Positions 15,848 through 25,012 of a stretch of 64,000 nt of DNA are shown here, piece by piece. Position 1 is the first letter of the stretch, and each line of letters begins with the position of its first letter. The notes under the pieces are model-generated. The model was not told the origin of the DNA. It did no database searches and worked only from the letters and a program-made list of their open reading frames with translations. A program made the position numbers and the translations under genes. Source of the stretch: Bog-756 sp963738545 (GTDB taxonomy: Bacteria; Actinomycetota; Acidimicrobiia; Acidimicrobiales; RAAP-2); the NCBI GenBank assembly GCA_963738545.1, contig CAVTXA010000008.1, forward strand, positions 1,067,683-1,131,682, read 5' to 3'.

Positions 15848-17701
15848 TTAGCGGGCGGCGGGCAAAACCCGAACGGCGAGCATCGCTACGTCGTCTCCGG
15901 GAGGGTCGGGAAGCATGCACGCCACGATCTGGCCACAGATGGTCGGTGAAGGCTCCCCACCCACCCGGCCGAAGGTGTCCGCCAGTCGATCCAAACCGGC
16001 ATCCAATGCCTCAACTCGCCGCTCGACCAGTCCGTCGGTGTACAGGAGCATCGTGTCCTCTGGTCCCAGTACCGTGGCGTGTTCCTCACGGGTGGAGCTC
16101 GTATCGAGACCTAGGAGCATGTTGCTCGGTGTGGCCAGGACCTCAACGGTCCCGTCGTGCCGCCTCACCATCGGGGGCAGATGGCCGGCGTTGGACCATC
16201 GGACCACGACGCCCTCGGTGGTCCCCGGACGTACCTCGGCCACGAGCACCGTGGCGATGGCCTGGAGGTCCAGCGCCGCGATCGATGCATTGAGGTGATC
16301 GAGTAAGAGAGCCGGCCCGTGGTCGCCGCCGACGGCCAGGCCGCGAAGGAGGTTGCGAAGCTGCGCCATGGCGGCTGCCGCATCTCCGTCATGGCCCGCC
16401 ACATCGCCGACCACCAGCAAGGTCGAGCCGGCCTTGGTCGTAAAGGCGTCGTACCAATCGCCACCGACCTGCGCGGCCCGGGCCGCCGGAAGATAGTGGG
16501 TGGTGATGTCGAGGCGAGGTGACGTTGGCGACGAGGTGAGCAGACTGCGCTGGATCGATGCAACCATCTGCTCGATCTGCTTGGCACTCTCCAGATTGAG
16601 CAGGGCCATCTGGATCCGTTCGATCACCTGTGCACACTGAGCGGCGATCGCCTCGATCAACCCGATCTCGTCGTCACCGATCTCCCGTTCCTCCCGCCAC
16701 GAGACCGCCATGGACCCCAACAGCTGACCTCTGACGCTCAACGGCACATACACCCAGGCCAGCCGGCCCGTGTCCTCATAGACCTGGGCCATCTCCGGCA
16801 GAAAGGCAATGCCATCGTCGCGGGTGGGGAAGACGAGGCGCTCGCCAGTCCTGGCGACGTGCCGTCCCGGCCATGGGCTGTCGAACGGTGCTTCCTCGTA
16901 CTTCGATCGTGCCTGCTCCTCGAGTCGATCGCTCAAGAAGACCCGGAGCTCGTCGTTGTCCCGAATGACCAGGGCACCCCCGTCCACGCCCAGGATGGGG
17001 AAAGCCTTGTCGAACACCAGACGGGTCAACTCCTCGAACGATTCGACACCCACCATGTCGATGGCCGCAGAGGCCAGTCGTCCAAGGCGGTCGCGGATGA
17101 AGTGCTCCGAATCCTGGAGCAGTTGGAGCTCACGGACCCGTGCCTCGGCCTCGACCCGCAGGGCGGTGGCCTCTGCGGCCAGACGCTCCTCTCGCTCGGC
17201 CCGGGCGGTGAGGGCGTCGGTCACATCGAGACCCGTGGCCACGATGTAGGCCTGGCCGGGACCCGACCCGCGGTCGAACACCGGATGCAGGGCCAGATCG
17301 ACCATGCGAACGGTTCCGTCCCCGAGGTAGTAGGGGGTGGTTGCCCTCAGGGAATCCCCGGACTGGAGGGATTGACGGCACCATCGTTCGATTGTCGCGG
17401 CGAGCTCCGGATCGGGGCTCCACCAGCCGCCCTCCCAGAATGGCCGGCCGATGACCGTCGAGCGATCGAGCCCGCAGCCTTCGATGGAGACCTGATTACC
17501 CTCGAGCACGGTTCCCTGGTGGTCGAGAAGGCCCGAGAAGAGCAGGGGGGTCTCATAGAGGGCGAGGAACCACCACCGACCGGCCTCCGGGCTGATGGAG
17601 AGGCGCGTGGTACCCCAGTCCAGCCCATGGCCGGGGACCCATCGTTCCTCACTTCGGTATCTGGTTGGCACGAGCCTCCAATTTCCCAAGAGGGGAACCA
17701 A
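15848..17701 (-). CDS. PAS-GAF-SpoIIE protein phosphatase
   Basis: A 617-residue sensor phosphatase. A PAS domain spans about 50-165 (WFLALYETPLLFSGLLDHQG to AYIVATGLDVTD). A short coiled coil covers about 165-200, followed by a GAF domain at about 210-365. The C-terminal PP2C/SpoIIE domain runs from about 385 to 617. Metal and catalytic blocks are GGDWYDAF, VGDVAGHDGDA, SNAGHLPP, YTDGLVERR and GDDVAML. It should dephosphorylate an STAS antagonist, most likely the neighbour at 15464, in response to a signal bound by PAS or GAF. The gene converges on the STAS gene with 18 bases between. No transmembrane segment is visible, so sensing is cytoplasmic. Confidence 0.92.
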   Translation of the reverse strand: MVPLLGNWRLVPTRYRSEERWVPGHGLDWGTTRLSISPEAGRWWFLALYETPLLFSGLLDHQGTVLEGNQVSIEGCGLDRSTVIGRPFWEGGWWSPDPELAATIERWCRQSLQSGDSLRATTPYYLGDGTVRMVDLALHPVFDRGSGPGQAYIVATGLDVTDALTARAEREERLAAEATALRVEAEARVRELQLLQDSEHFIRDRLGRLASAAIDMVGVESFEELTRLVFDKAFPILGVDGGALVIRDNDELRVFLSDRLEEQARSKYEEAPFDSPWPGRHVARTGERLVFPTRDDGIAFLPEMAQVYEDTGRLAWVYVPLSVRGQLLGSMAVSWREEREIGDDEIGLIEAIAAQCAQVIERIQMALLNLESAKQIEQMVASIQRSLLTSSPTSPRLDITTHYLPAARAAQVGGDWYDAFTTKAGSTLLVVGDVAGHDGDAAAAMAQLRNLLRGLAVGGDHGPALLLDHLNASIAALDLQAIATVLVAEVRPGTTEGVVVRWSNAGHLPPMVRRHDGTVEVLATPSNMLLGLDTSSTREEHATVLGPEDTMLLYTDGLVERRVEALDAGLDRLADTFGRVGGEPSPTICGQIVACMLPDPPGDDVAMLAVRVLPAAR

Positions 17702-17737
17702 CGGCTGCAGCCCGAGCAGCGCCCTGCCTCATCGACG

Positions 17738-17812
17738 GTCGAGGCTCAACCCTATGCGACCGTCGAGCGGCCGCATACGGTCGAGGCTCAACCCTATGCG
17801 ACCGTCGAGCGG
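17738..17812. repeat. Two exact 33-bp direct repeats, period 42 bp
   Basis: The sequence at 17738-17770 is repeated exactly at 17780-17812, separated by nine bases. Within the first copy TCGACGGTCG (17732-17741) and CGACCGTCGA (17757-17766) form an inverted repeat with a 15-base loop. The second copy keeps only the inner part. The element lies between the phosphatase start at 17701 and the MFS gene end at 17953, so it may be a leader, terminator or binding-site array for the phosphatase gene. Confidence 0.8.
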
Positions 17813-17952
17813 TCGCAGGCAGCCGTCTTCAGTTGGCCTGCTCGAGCGATGAGTCGGCAGAGGGTGCCGAGGAGGTGCCGTCGCTGCCGGTCGACGGAAC
17901 TCGACCCCGTCACGGGAGCATGCGTCGTCCCCGGGACACCCCGGTCGACCCG

Positions 17953-19458
17953 TCAGAGCACCTCGGCGATCATCGTCTCGGACATCGCCACCTCCGCTGG
18001 GCTGACCCTCTCGGGGTGCTCGTCCGGTGCGTCCTTCCCCCTCAGGATGACGGAGCCGATCACCAGCCCGAGGACCACACTGCCGAGGGCGATGGTGAAA
18101 GCCAGCCGGTACCCACCGTCGAGAGCGTCGAGGGCCGACCTGCCGTGGGCGAGCAGGGTGGCTGTTCGGTTGGTGGACACCGTGCCGAGCACTGCCACCG
18201 AGAGTCCGGCGGCCACCTGCTGGGAGACGTTCACGATGCCGGATCCGACACCAGCGTCCTGGGCCGGGACGTGGGCCACCGCCATGGTGAGCAGGGGCGT
18301 GAACGCGGTGGCCGCCCCCAGGCCGACGAGCAGCACGGCAAAGAAGAGGTGGGGGAAGTAAGCAGTGTCGACACCGGAGGTGATGAAGAGCGTGAGACCC
18401 CCGCTCAGGACGGCGAGACCGATGATGGCCGTCCACTTTGGCTGCAATCTGGCCATGATCCGGTTCGTCAACCCGGCGGACATCAGTGCCACGGAGAGTG
18501 TCTGGGGGAGGAAGGCCAAACCGGTTCGGATCGGGTCGTAGCCGAGGACGTGTTGGAAGTACAGGACGCCGATGAAGAACGTGCTGTACATCCCCACCAC
18601 CATCAGCCCTCGCACCAGACTCGAGCTGAGCAGGCCGGGAGAGCGCAGCACCGGAAACGGCATCATCGGGGTGGCCAGCCGGCTCTCGAGGAGGAGGAAT
18701 GCGCCGAGGACGATGATCGCTGCGGCACCGAAGCCCAGGGTGTGTGTCGAGGTCCAGCCGTACTGGCTCGAACTCACGATGGCATAGACGGCCAGCATCA
18801 GTCCCGCCGTGCTGAGGACGGCGCCGGCGATGTCCAGCCCGGCCCGGTACCCGATGCCGATGTTCTCCTCGATCAGAACCGTCCCGGCGATGAACGTGCC
18901 CAGGCCGATGGGGATGTTGATGAAGAAGATCCAGTGCCAGCTGAGCGCCTGGGTCACGTAGCCGCCGATCAGCAGTCCCAGTGATCCGCCGCCGACGGCG
19001 ACGATGATGTACGAGCTCATCGCCTTGGCCCGTTCACGGGGGATCGGGAAGTCGGCGACGATGATGGCCAGGATGACCGAGGAGGACAGGGCGGCACCCA
19101 GTCCTTGGACGAAGCGGGCTGAGATGAGCAGGATCTGGCTGTTGGCTGCGCCGCAGGCGATCGAGGCGACGGTGAACAGGCCCACGCCGACCAGGAAGAC
19201 CTTCTTGCGGCCGAAGAGGTCGCCCAGGCGCCCGGCCAACAAGAGTGTGCCGGCGAAGGTGATCAGATAGGCATCGATCACCCAGGCCAGGGAGGCCTGG
19301 GAGAAACGCAGATCGTGCTGGATGGTGGGCAGCGCCACGTTCACGATCGTCTGGTCCAAGATATTCATCAACATCGCGAAACACACGACGATGAGAGCAA
19401 TCCACCGGCGACGGTCATGCACAAATGAAGCTAGGGAAGCGGGAATGGCGGTCTCCAT
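17953..19458 (-). CDS. DHA2-family MFS drug exporter (14 TM, EmrB/QacA-like)
   Basis: The 501-residue protein has the 14-helix layout of the DHA2 drug:proton antiporter family. Helix 1 carries LMNILDQTIVNVALPTIQ (motif D1), followed by WVIDAYLIT and the loop motif A form GRLGDLFGRKKVFLVG. Motif C appears as GGGSLGLLIGG and the next helix as WHWIFFINIPIG. These exporters expel antibiotics, dyes or other toxic organics using proton flow. The start at 19458 (METAIPASL) is preferred over the longer frame, whose extra 19 codons run through the operator. It is divergent from a MarR regulator gene, with a palindrome between them, so MarR control by the exported compound is likely. Confidence 0.92.
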   Translation of the reverse strand: METAIPASLASFVHDRRRWIALIVVCFAMLMNILDQTIVNVALPTIQHDLRFSQASLAWVIDAYLITFAGTLLLAGRLGDLFGRKKVFLVGVGLFTVASIACGAANSQILLISARFVQGLGAALSSSVILAIIVADFPIPRERAKAMSSYIIVAVGGGSLGLLIGGYVTQALSWHWIFFINIPIGLGTFIAGTVLIEENIGIGYRAGLDIAGAVLSTAGLMLAVYAIVSSSQYGWTSTHTLGFGAAAIIVLGAFLLLESRLATPMMPFPVLRSPGLLSSSLVRGLMVVGMYSTFFIGVLYFQHVLGYDPIRTGLAFLPQTLSVALMSAGLTNRIMARLQPKWTAIIGLAVLSGGLTLFITSGVDTAYFPHLFFAVLLVGLGAATAFTPLLTMAVAHVPAQDAGVGSGIVNVSQQVAAGLSVAVLGTVSTNRTATLLAHGRSALDALDGGYRLAFTIALGSVVLGLVIGSVILRGKDAPDEHPERVSPAEVAMSETMIAEVL

Positions 19459-19493
19459 TGGTTGCGGCAGGAATCGCGCCCCCTTATTGATAG

Positions 19494-19508
19494 TCACTAT
19501 TCTAGTGA
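19494..19508. promoter_or_regulatory. Palindromic operator between MFS and MarR genes
   Basis: TCACTA-TTC-TAGTGA is a perfect 6-3-6 inverted repeat within the 95-base divergent intergenic region. MarR-family regulators bind palindromes of this type and usually repress both themselves and the adjacent transporter. Its location within the shared promoter region supports that role. Confidence 0.7.
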
Positions 19509-19553
19509 GTGTCAAGCTGACGGGATAGTAGGCAAATCAGCTATGATCCGGCT

Positions 19554-19982
19554 ATGGCGACAACGACGACACCAGGAGTGACGGTGCTGTTGACCCAGCT
19601 CTCCCGAGTCGTCTATCGGCGCACGTCTGAGGACCTCCTCGGGATGCGCTTGAAGGAGTTTGTGATGCTGGCCCACCTTCGCGAGCACCACCCCATCCAG
19701 CAGCAGGAACTGGGCGAGATGCTGTGCATCGACGCCAACAACCTCGTCCTCCTGCTCAACGAGCTCGAGTCGAGGGGCTTTGCCTATCGTCGTCGCGATC
19801 CGGAGGATCGCCGCCGACATCTCGTCGAGATCACCGACGAGGGACTGGCCGCATTCGAGAATGGGGAACGCGGCATCGAAAGCGTGGAAGACGACGTACT
19901 TGCCTCGCTCACCCATCTGGAGCGGGTTGCCCTTCAGGAGTTACTGACCAAGGCTCTCGATGGGGCCTCTGGTCCGAGCTGA
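19554..19982 (+). CDS. MarR family transcriptional regulator
   Basis: The 142-residue winged-helix regulator has the usual MarR layout. Dimerisation helices flank a DNA-binding core at about 35-95: LKEFVMLAHLREHHPIQQQELGEMLCID, recognition helix ANNLVLLLNELESRGF, and the wing YRRRDPEDRRRHLVEITDEG. The DPxDRR wing motif is intact. It likely represses its own gene and the divergent MFS exporter until a ligand binds. The ligand is unknown; phenolics and antibiotics are common for the family. The palindrome at 19494-19508 is the probable operator. Confidence 0.92.
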   Translation: MATTTTPGVTVLLTQLSRVVYRRTSEDLLGMRLKEFVMLAHLREHHPIQQQELGEMLCIDANNLVLLLNELESRGFAYRRRDPEDRRRHLVEITDEGLAAFENGERGIESVEDDVLASLTHLERVALQELLTKALDGASGPS

Positions 19983-20097
19983 TCCTTAGCGCTGACCCCG
20001 ACCGTGCCATGCAGTCTTGGGTGTCACGTTCGCCTGCTTGCGATCCTCCCGAGCGATACCGCACAGGTCTGATGGCATCGAGCGAGAGAGCTAGCAC

Positions 20098-21597
20098 ATG
20101 ACCTTCGAGAACCCTGTCATTCCGGGCTTCTACCCCGACCCCAGTCTGTGCCGGGTAGGGGACGACTACTACTTGGTCGCTTCGTCGTTCACGTACTTTC
20201 CCGGTGTACCGATCTTCAGGTCGAACAATCTCGTCAGTTGGACCCAGATCGGCAACGTGCTCGATCGTCGGGAGCAGCTCGAACTGGGGGGAACGGAAGG
20301 ATGGTCGTCGCTCGGCGTGTATGCGCCGACGATCAGATATCACGACGGCCGCCTGTGGATGATCACCACAGTGATGGGCCATCCCCAGCGCACATTCTTT
20401 GTTACCACCGAGCATCCGGAAGGTCCCTGGTCAGACCCGATCCAGGTGTCCGTGCCGGGAATCGACCCGGACATCGCCTGGGATCAGCAGGGAGACTGTT
20501 GGGTGCATTTCTCGGGCCTTGGTGGGATCGCTCGATGTCGGATCGATGACCGCACCGGATTGCTCCTGGATGATCCCCAGGCGACCTGGTCGGGCTCCGG
20601 CCTGCAGTACCCCGAGGCGCCTCACCTCTTCCGGCGTGATGGCATCTGGTATCTGCTCGTGGCCGAGGGGGGAACCGAGCGAGGCCATGCCGTATCCGTA
20701 GCCAGGAGCGATTCGCCTCTCGGCCCTTGGGAAGCCTGTGCTGACAACCCCATCGTCAGCCATCGCAGTACGGACAGCCCAATTCAAAATGTAGGTCATG
20801 CCGATCTGGTGGAGGCGACCGACGGGACCTGGTGGATGTCTTGTCTTGGTGTTCGACCGCGTGGCGTTACCCCCGGCTATCACGTCCTGGGTCGTGAGAC
20901 ATTCCTCACCCCTGTCGAGTGGATTGACGGCTGGCCGGTGGCAGCCGAGCTGAAGCTCGACATGGACTATTCGTTTCCGAAGTCAGGAGATCCGGTGTCG
21001 TCGGGCACCTACGACAGGTTTGGGAATCAACCCCTCCACAGTCGGTGGATCGCCGTCAGACGGCCTCTCGAGGAGGTGTCTTCACTCAGCTCGAGACCCG
21101 ACTGGCTCACGTTGCAGGGGACTGATGCCACCATGGACTCACCGGAGCCGGCCTTCGTCGGTCGCCGCCAGCAGCACCACCATTGCCGCTTGAGCTCCTT
21201 GGTGGACCCGGGCACGTCGTCGGAAGCGGGCGTAGCCATTCGGATGGATGAGGACTCCCATTACGAAATAGGCGTTGCCGGCTCGAAGGTTCTCGCTCGT
21301 GCCCGTATCGGGCCACTTGTCCAGGTTGTCGCCGAAGGAGACCGTCCCAATGGTCATGTCGAACTCTCTATCGAGGTCGTGCCAGGAGGAAACGGTCCTG
21401 ATCGCATACGTCTCGGGATCAAGGGTCCCGGAGGTGGGCTGGACGTGCTCGCCGACCTTGACGGGCGCTACCTATCGACCGAAGTGTGTGGAGGATTTAT
21501 CGGGCGCGTGATGGGGATGTATGCCGTCGGCGGAGATGGCCATTTCGCCTGGGCCAGGTACGAGGTGCTAGCCCAGGACGACACGGTCGGCCCGTGA
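20098..21597 (+). CDS. Glycoside hydrolase family 43 (beta-xylosidase/arabinofuranosidase-like)
   Basis: The 499-residue protein has an N-terminal five-bladed GH43 propeller (1 to about 300) and a C-terminal beta-sandwich of the kind seen in GH43 xylosidases (about 320-495). Catalytic candidates are Asp14 (FYPDPS) as base, Asp123 or Asp125 (GIDPDIAW) as pKa modulator and Glu173 (YPEAPHLF) as acid. It would remove xylose or arabinose from hemicellulose oligosaccharides. No signal peptide is present, so it probably acts on imported oligomers in the cytoplasm. The nearby genes for a LarA-like protein and a mannitol/hexuronate dehydrogenase relative suggest a plant-polymer sugar group. No linked transporter is seen. 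Confidence 0.92.
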   Translation: MTFENPVIPGFYPDPSLCRVGDDYYLVASSFTYFPGVPIFRSNNLVSWTQIGNVLDRREQLELGGTEGWSSLGVYAPTIRYHDGRLWMITTVMGHPQRTFFVTTEHPEGPWSDPIQVSVPGIDPDIAWDQQGDCWVHFSGLGGIARCRIDDRTGLLLDDPQATWSGSGLQYPEAPHLFRRDGIWYLLVAEGGTERGHAVSVARSDSPLGPWEACADNPIVSHRSTDSPIQNVGHADLVEATDGTWWMSCLGVRPRGVTPGYHVLGRETFLTPVEWIDGWPVAAELKLDMDYSFPKSGDPVSSGTYDRFGNQPLHSRWIAVRRPLEEVSSLSSRPDWLTLQGTDATMDSPEPAFVGRRQQHHHCRLSSLVDPGTSSEAGVAIRMDEDSHYEIGVAGSKVLARARIGPLVQVVAEGDRPNGHVELSIEVVPGGNGPDRIRLGIKGPGGGLDVLADLDGRYLSTEVCGGFIGRVMGMYAVGGDGHFAWARYEVLAQDDTVGP

Positions 21598-21666
21598 TCG
21601 ATGGTGGGACGTCCACGGGATGAACCCGGTACCGAGCCAGAGCGTCCGGCCCGTGGCCCCCACCCC

Positions 21667-22893
21667 CTAGGGCTGAAGACGGAAGAGGACCTCACCGGCG
21701 TCAGCCACAACCAGCGCCTCAGGGTCTGACTCCCACTCGGGGATGTCGACGGTGGAGGGATCGAGATACCCCAGGTTCGCCCGCTCGACAACCTCTTGGG
21801 GGATGCCCGTAGCGAGCCTCACGCGTACTCGGGGGTGCTCGCCAGACAGGCGATCGTAGATTCCGGCTCCGTAGAGGTGGGTCGAGTGTGCCAGCTCGCC
21901 GCGCGGATGATCGCCATAGCGATCCCACTGGGCCAGGAAGAAATCTCGGCAGTGATAGCCGAGGGTTTCTAGGCCGGGGTGCATGGCAGAGATCTGTTCG
22001 ATGTGTGGTGCAAGCAGTACCACTTCGCCGCCGTCGGCAACCACCGGCTCCACTTTGTAGAAGCCTTTCGCCCCCGTCCACAGGTCGTCATAGCGCAACG
22101 GCACGAGCGACAGAACCCTCTGGACAGGCGTCGGCAGATAGGTGATGTGGGACTGGGCCGAAATCCCGACGGCGGCCTGCCACGCCTCGATGGGATCGCC
22201 GAAGGCCAACGATTCGACTCCACCTGTGGTGTTGTCCACGACCAGACAGAGTGCGTGTCGCTCCCCGGGAACGAGGGAGGCGGCTGCATCGATGAGGGCG
22301 CGCACGGGAGTGGTCCTAGGGGACCCGATGATCTCGTGACTGGTGATGAGTGCTCCAAGCCAGTGGGTCACATCGATGAGCTCCTGTCCCGAGAGGCCGG
22401 GGAAGAGGTACTTGTTGCCGCCGGAGAAGCCGACGACCTCATGGGGGAGAACGGGTCCGACGATCAGCGTTACGTCGCTTTCGACCACTAGCCGGTTGAT
22501 GCGGATGGGCACAGATTCGAGAAGCATCCCGTCCGACAGTTGAGAGACGGTTTCGGTACTGAGCTCGCCCAGATGCACAAATGTCTCGTCGTTCCACCAC
22601 GCATGATTGACCACCTGGAGTTCGTCGACACCGACGAGTGCTCGCATCGCTTCGTTGGACAGGGGAGCGTGGGTACCGAGGGCAATCACGGCCGACATGG
22701 TCCGGACCCGCCTGACGGTGGCCTTATGGATGGCGCCAAGGAGAAGAGGAAGCGGGCACTTTCGAGTGGCGTCGGGAATCACGAGGCAAAGCGATCGACC
22801 ATCGAGATCGAGACTGTCCAGTTGGGCCTCTACGAACGCGATGACGGCGACATCGTCGAGTAAGCAGTGCGGCTGTCCGATGGACTGAGTCAT
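21667..22893 (-). CDS. LarA-like nickel-pincer racemase/epimerase family protein
   Basis: The 408-residue protein resembles lactate racemase LarA (DUF2088). Visible blocks are PDATRKCPLPLLL near 40-52, where the LarA family has D-x-T-R, then GTHAPLS, and VGFSGGNKYLFPGLSGQEL, which carries the family's lysine region (Lys184 in LarA binds the pincer cofactor). C-terminal blocks are present. Members invert alpha-hydroxyacids or sugar acids by hydride transfer through a nickel-pincer nucleotide. No larB, larC or larE maturation genes are in the window. The gene overlaps the upstream dehydrogenase by four bases and is coupled to it. Substrate is likely a sugar acid, by neighbour inference only. 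Confidence 0.82.
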   Translation of the reverse strand: MTQSIGQPHCLLDDVAVIAFVEAQLDSLDLDGRSLCLVIPDATRKCPLPLLLGAIHKATVRRVRTMSAVIALGTHAPLSNEAMRALVGVDELQVVNHAWWNDETFVHLGELSTETVSQLSDGMLLESVPIRINRLVVESDVTLIVGPVLPHEVVGFSGGNKYLFPGLSGQELIDVTHWLGALITSHEIIGSPRTTPVRALIDAAASLVPGERHALCLVVDNTTGGVESLAFGDPIEAWQAAVGISAQSHITYLPTPVQRVLSLVPLRYDDLWTGAKGFYKVEPVVADGGEVVLLAPHIEQISAMHPGLETLGYHCRDFFLAQWDRYGDHPRGELAHSTHLYGAGIYDRLSGEHPRVRVRLATGIPQEVVERANLGYLDPSTVDIPEWESDPEALVVADAGEVLFRLQP

Positions 22894-24047
22894 GTCAGAG
22901 GCTCCAAGAGGGAGCGTCCTTCGGTTGGAAGGCGCTCGAGTATCGTCGCCACCTCCTCGATGAATGCGGCGCTTGTTCGCGCGGCTAGCGCCACCGATAC
23001 CGTGCCGCGGATGTCGCCGTCTGCCGCTGCACGGCGGAGCCGGCCGGACAACGGCTCCTCGAGCACGGGGAGTGTCACCCCGTGGACGGGGATACGTGCG
23101 AGGGCGGCGATCCAGAGAGCCACAACGAGGGCGAATCTTCTCGTGTCCAGGCCAATAGTTCGGCGCTGGGCCACGATCGGTAACAGCCGCTCAGGAATCT
23201 TGTGGGAACCGTCCGACCCTACCTGGGCGCAGGTATGCCCGAGGTGGGGATTCTGGAACCGCGCGAGAGCCTCGGTGGCGAATTCGGCCGCTGCTACTGC
23301 ATCCGGAAGGTCGGCAACGTGCAGAATGTCTCCCACCAGGCGCCGGACAAACGGACCAACCGCCGGATGAGAAACTGCTTCAGCGATCGTGCGACAGCCG
23401 ACGAGCATGCCGCAGTAGGCCAGGGCTGAGTGGGGTCCATTGAGGAGCCATAGCTTGCGGCGTTGGTAGGGGGTGATATCACCGACGGCCTGCACCCCCG
23501 CATCGGAGAACGGCGGCAATCCGTCGACATCCTCAATCACCCACGAACAATGGTGCTCGGTCCTCACTGCCGCCAGGTCGACCAGACCAAGCTGTCTTCC
23601 CACCTCGTCCACGTCCCTATCGGTGGGCGTCGGCACCATCCGGTCCACGACTGAACAGGGAAAGCGGACATGGTCGGTGATCCAGGCCGGCAAGTTGGGG
23701 TCAAGGCGTTCGCCGATTTCAAGGACCCGCTCCCGCAGAACGGTTCCATTGTCGGAGATGTTGTCGAGTGGGGCGACGATGAGTGATGATGCACCGACCT
23801 GACGACGCCGGGCGATTCCTGCGGCAATGACGGCAGGTGCCGATCCGGATCGTCTTGGATTGGTCAGATCGGCCGGATCGAGTTGATAGCCCCTCTCGGT
23901 GATGGTGAGCGTGACGAGTCTGGTGGCCGGTTCGGCGATCGCCTCGATGGCGGCGTGAGGGCCGGTGCTGGTCGACGTCAAGGCGCCGATCACCTGGAGC
24001 GCATCCTGTTGCATCGGTTCCCGTTCGGCGACGGCGTAGAGAGGCAT
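22890..24047 (-). pseudogene. Mannitol/hexuronate dehydrogenase family protein lacking its N-terminus
   Basis: The frame encodes 385 residues of the polyol-specific long-chain dehydrogenase family (mannitol dehydrogenase, UxuB and relatives). The catalytic signature is visible as KLWLLNGPHSALAY, with the Lys, Asn and His in place. The family usually has 430-490 residues and begins with a Rossmann strand and a GxGxFHRxH block. Here the first residues (PLYAVAER) align with a region normally about 60-70 residues in. A stop codon immediately precedes the ATG, so the NAD-binding start is missing. The break faces the IS110 remnant and coincides with the drop in GC, so the 5' end was probably lost by rearrangement. 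It overlaps the LarA-like gene by four bases. Confidence 0.78.
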
Positions 24048-24145
24048 CTAAAGACTCTTGATGGTCGTCGATATTGTTCAGAATTGGCCTTCACCTGCGG
24101 GTTTATTCTCAGTATCAGTCATGCTCGTTACGTGTTCTTCGCCAT

Positions 24146-24167
24146 TTGTAGGCGCGTTGTAGGCGCG
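24146..24167. repeat. Two tandem copies of an 11-bp unit
   Basis: TTGTAGGCGCG occurs twice back to back. It lies in the non-coding stretch between the truncated dehydrogenase and the IS110 remnant. It may be a small replication-slippage duplication; no function is evident. Confidence 0.7.
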
Positions 24168-24315
24168 GATATTGCCGTTCTGGACCCGCCTCTCCCGAAA
24201 TGCCTGCCGGACGCGCAGGACCGGTCGGTGACTTGAGAGAAGCCCGGTCGAAGGTAGGCGTGTCCCCGGACGGTCCCGGCGACTCCAACCATCGAGGTGA
24301 GGGAGGAGAACCAAG

Positions 24316-24525
24316 GTGGTAGTTGGAATCGACGCGCACAAGCGCACCGACACAGCGGCGGCCGTCGTCGAGCATGGAAAGCGACTGACATCGAAGACCG
24401 TATCGGCCACCTCAGCAGGGAAATTGGAGCTGGTGCGCTGGGCTGGTCAGTTCGGTGAGCACACCTTTGCCGTCGAGGACTGCTGGCACCTCTCGCGCGT
24501 CTGGAGCGGGACCTGCTGGCCAAAG
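24316..24525 (+). pseudogene. IS110-family transposase remnant (N-terminal part, frameshifted)
   Basis: From GTG 24316 the frame reads VVGIDAHKRTDTAAAVVEHG and later FAVEDCWHLSR. These are the first RuvC-like acidic block and the VEDC block of IS110 transposases. After WHLSR the frame shifts by one base: the next frame gives RLERDLLAKV, matching the family, and the similarity then stops at about 24525. Only about 70 of some 400 residues remain. It therefore cannot be active. Its position next to the truncated dehydrogenase and at the GC boundary suggests it took part in, or marks, an insertion or deletion. The first Asp of the DEDD set is present. Confidence 0.85.
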
Positions 24526-25012
24526 TACTTTTCACCCCTTACTCCATGCCTGAAATCTATAAGATACAATCTGGAAAGGCTAACTCTGCGAGAAACGGAT
24601 GACCGCGTTGGACCGGCCAGAGCATCTAGGGGGTAATAAGGGTGAATCCAGGGGGACCGATCAGAATCTGTCATCGTCGGCTGCAGTATCTGGGGCTGTG
24701 GTGTGCCTACTGTCTTGTTGGCGGCCTAATCGAATGTGGGAAGATCATGCCAGGCGGACATTTAGGCGACGATGGGAACTTGATGGTGCGTCCGGTTTGG
24801 TGGCGGGACTACGCCCGCCAAGGCCTATTCATCCTTGAGATGTCTCGGGATGGGACAAGCGGAAGCGGAGGCTCGCAAAAGTCCTGACCTGGTTCGCACT
24901 TAACGGAAGCCTCTCGGTTCGTCCAGCGCTCCATCTGCCAACCCGTGATGAATCCTGGGCGTTCCGGAGGTACAACGATGGAACGTTTCGAGCTAGTGGT
25001 CCCTTTGAGACG
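24526..25012. other. Gene-poor stretch with possible decayed coding remnant
   Basis: No intact gene is recognised. An 11-bp palindrome AGAT-ACA-ATCT lies at 24562-24572 and resembles the promoter-linked palindromes later in the island. A frame starting at 24642 looks protein-like to about 24840 (VRPVWWRDYARQGLFIL). A different frame continues as LAKVLTWFALNGSLSVRP to about 25035 without a start. Together they may be a frameshifted remnant of an unknown protein. Support is weak. Confidence 0.3.

Noticed and set aside
16859..18361. 500-residue frame opposite the SpoIIE phosphatase
   Set aside because: No domain; the phosphatase and MFS frames on the other strand contain all expected motifs.
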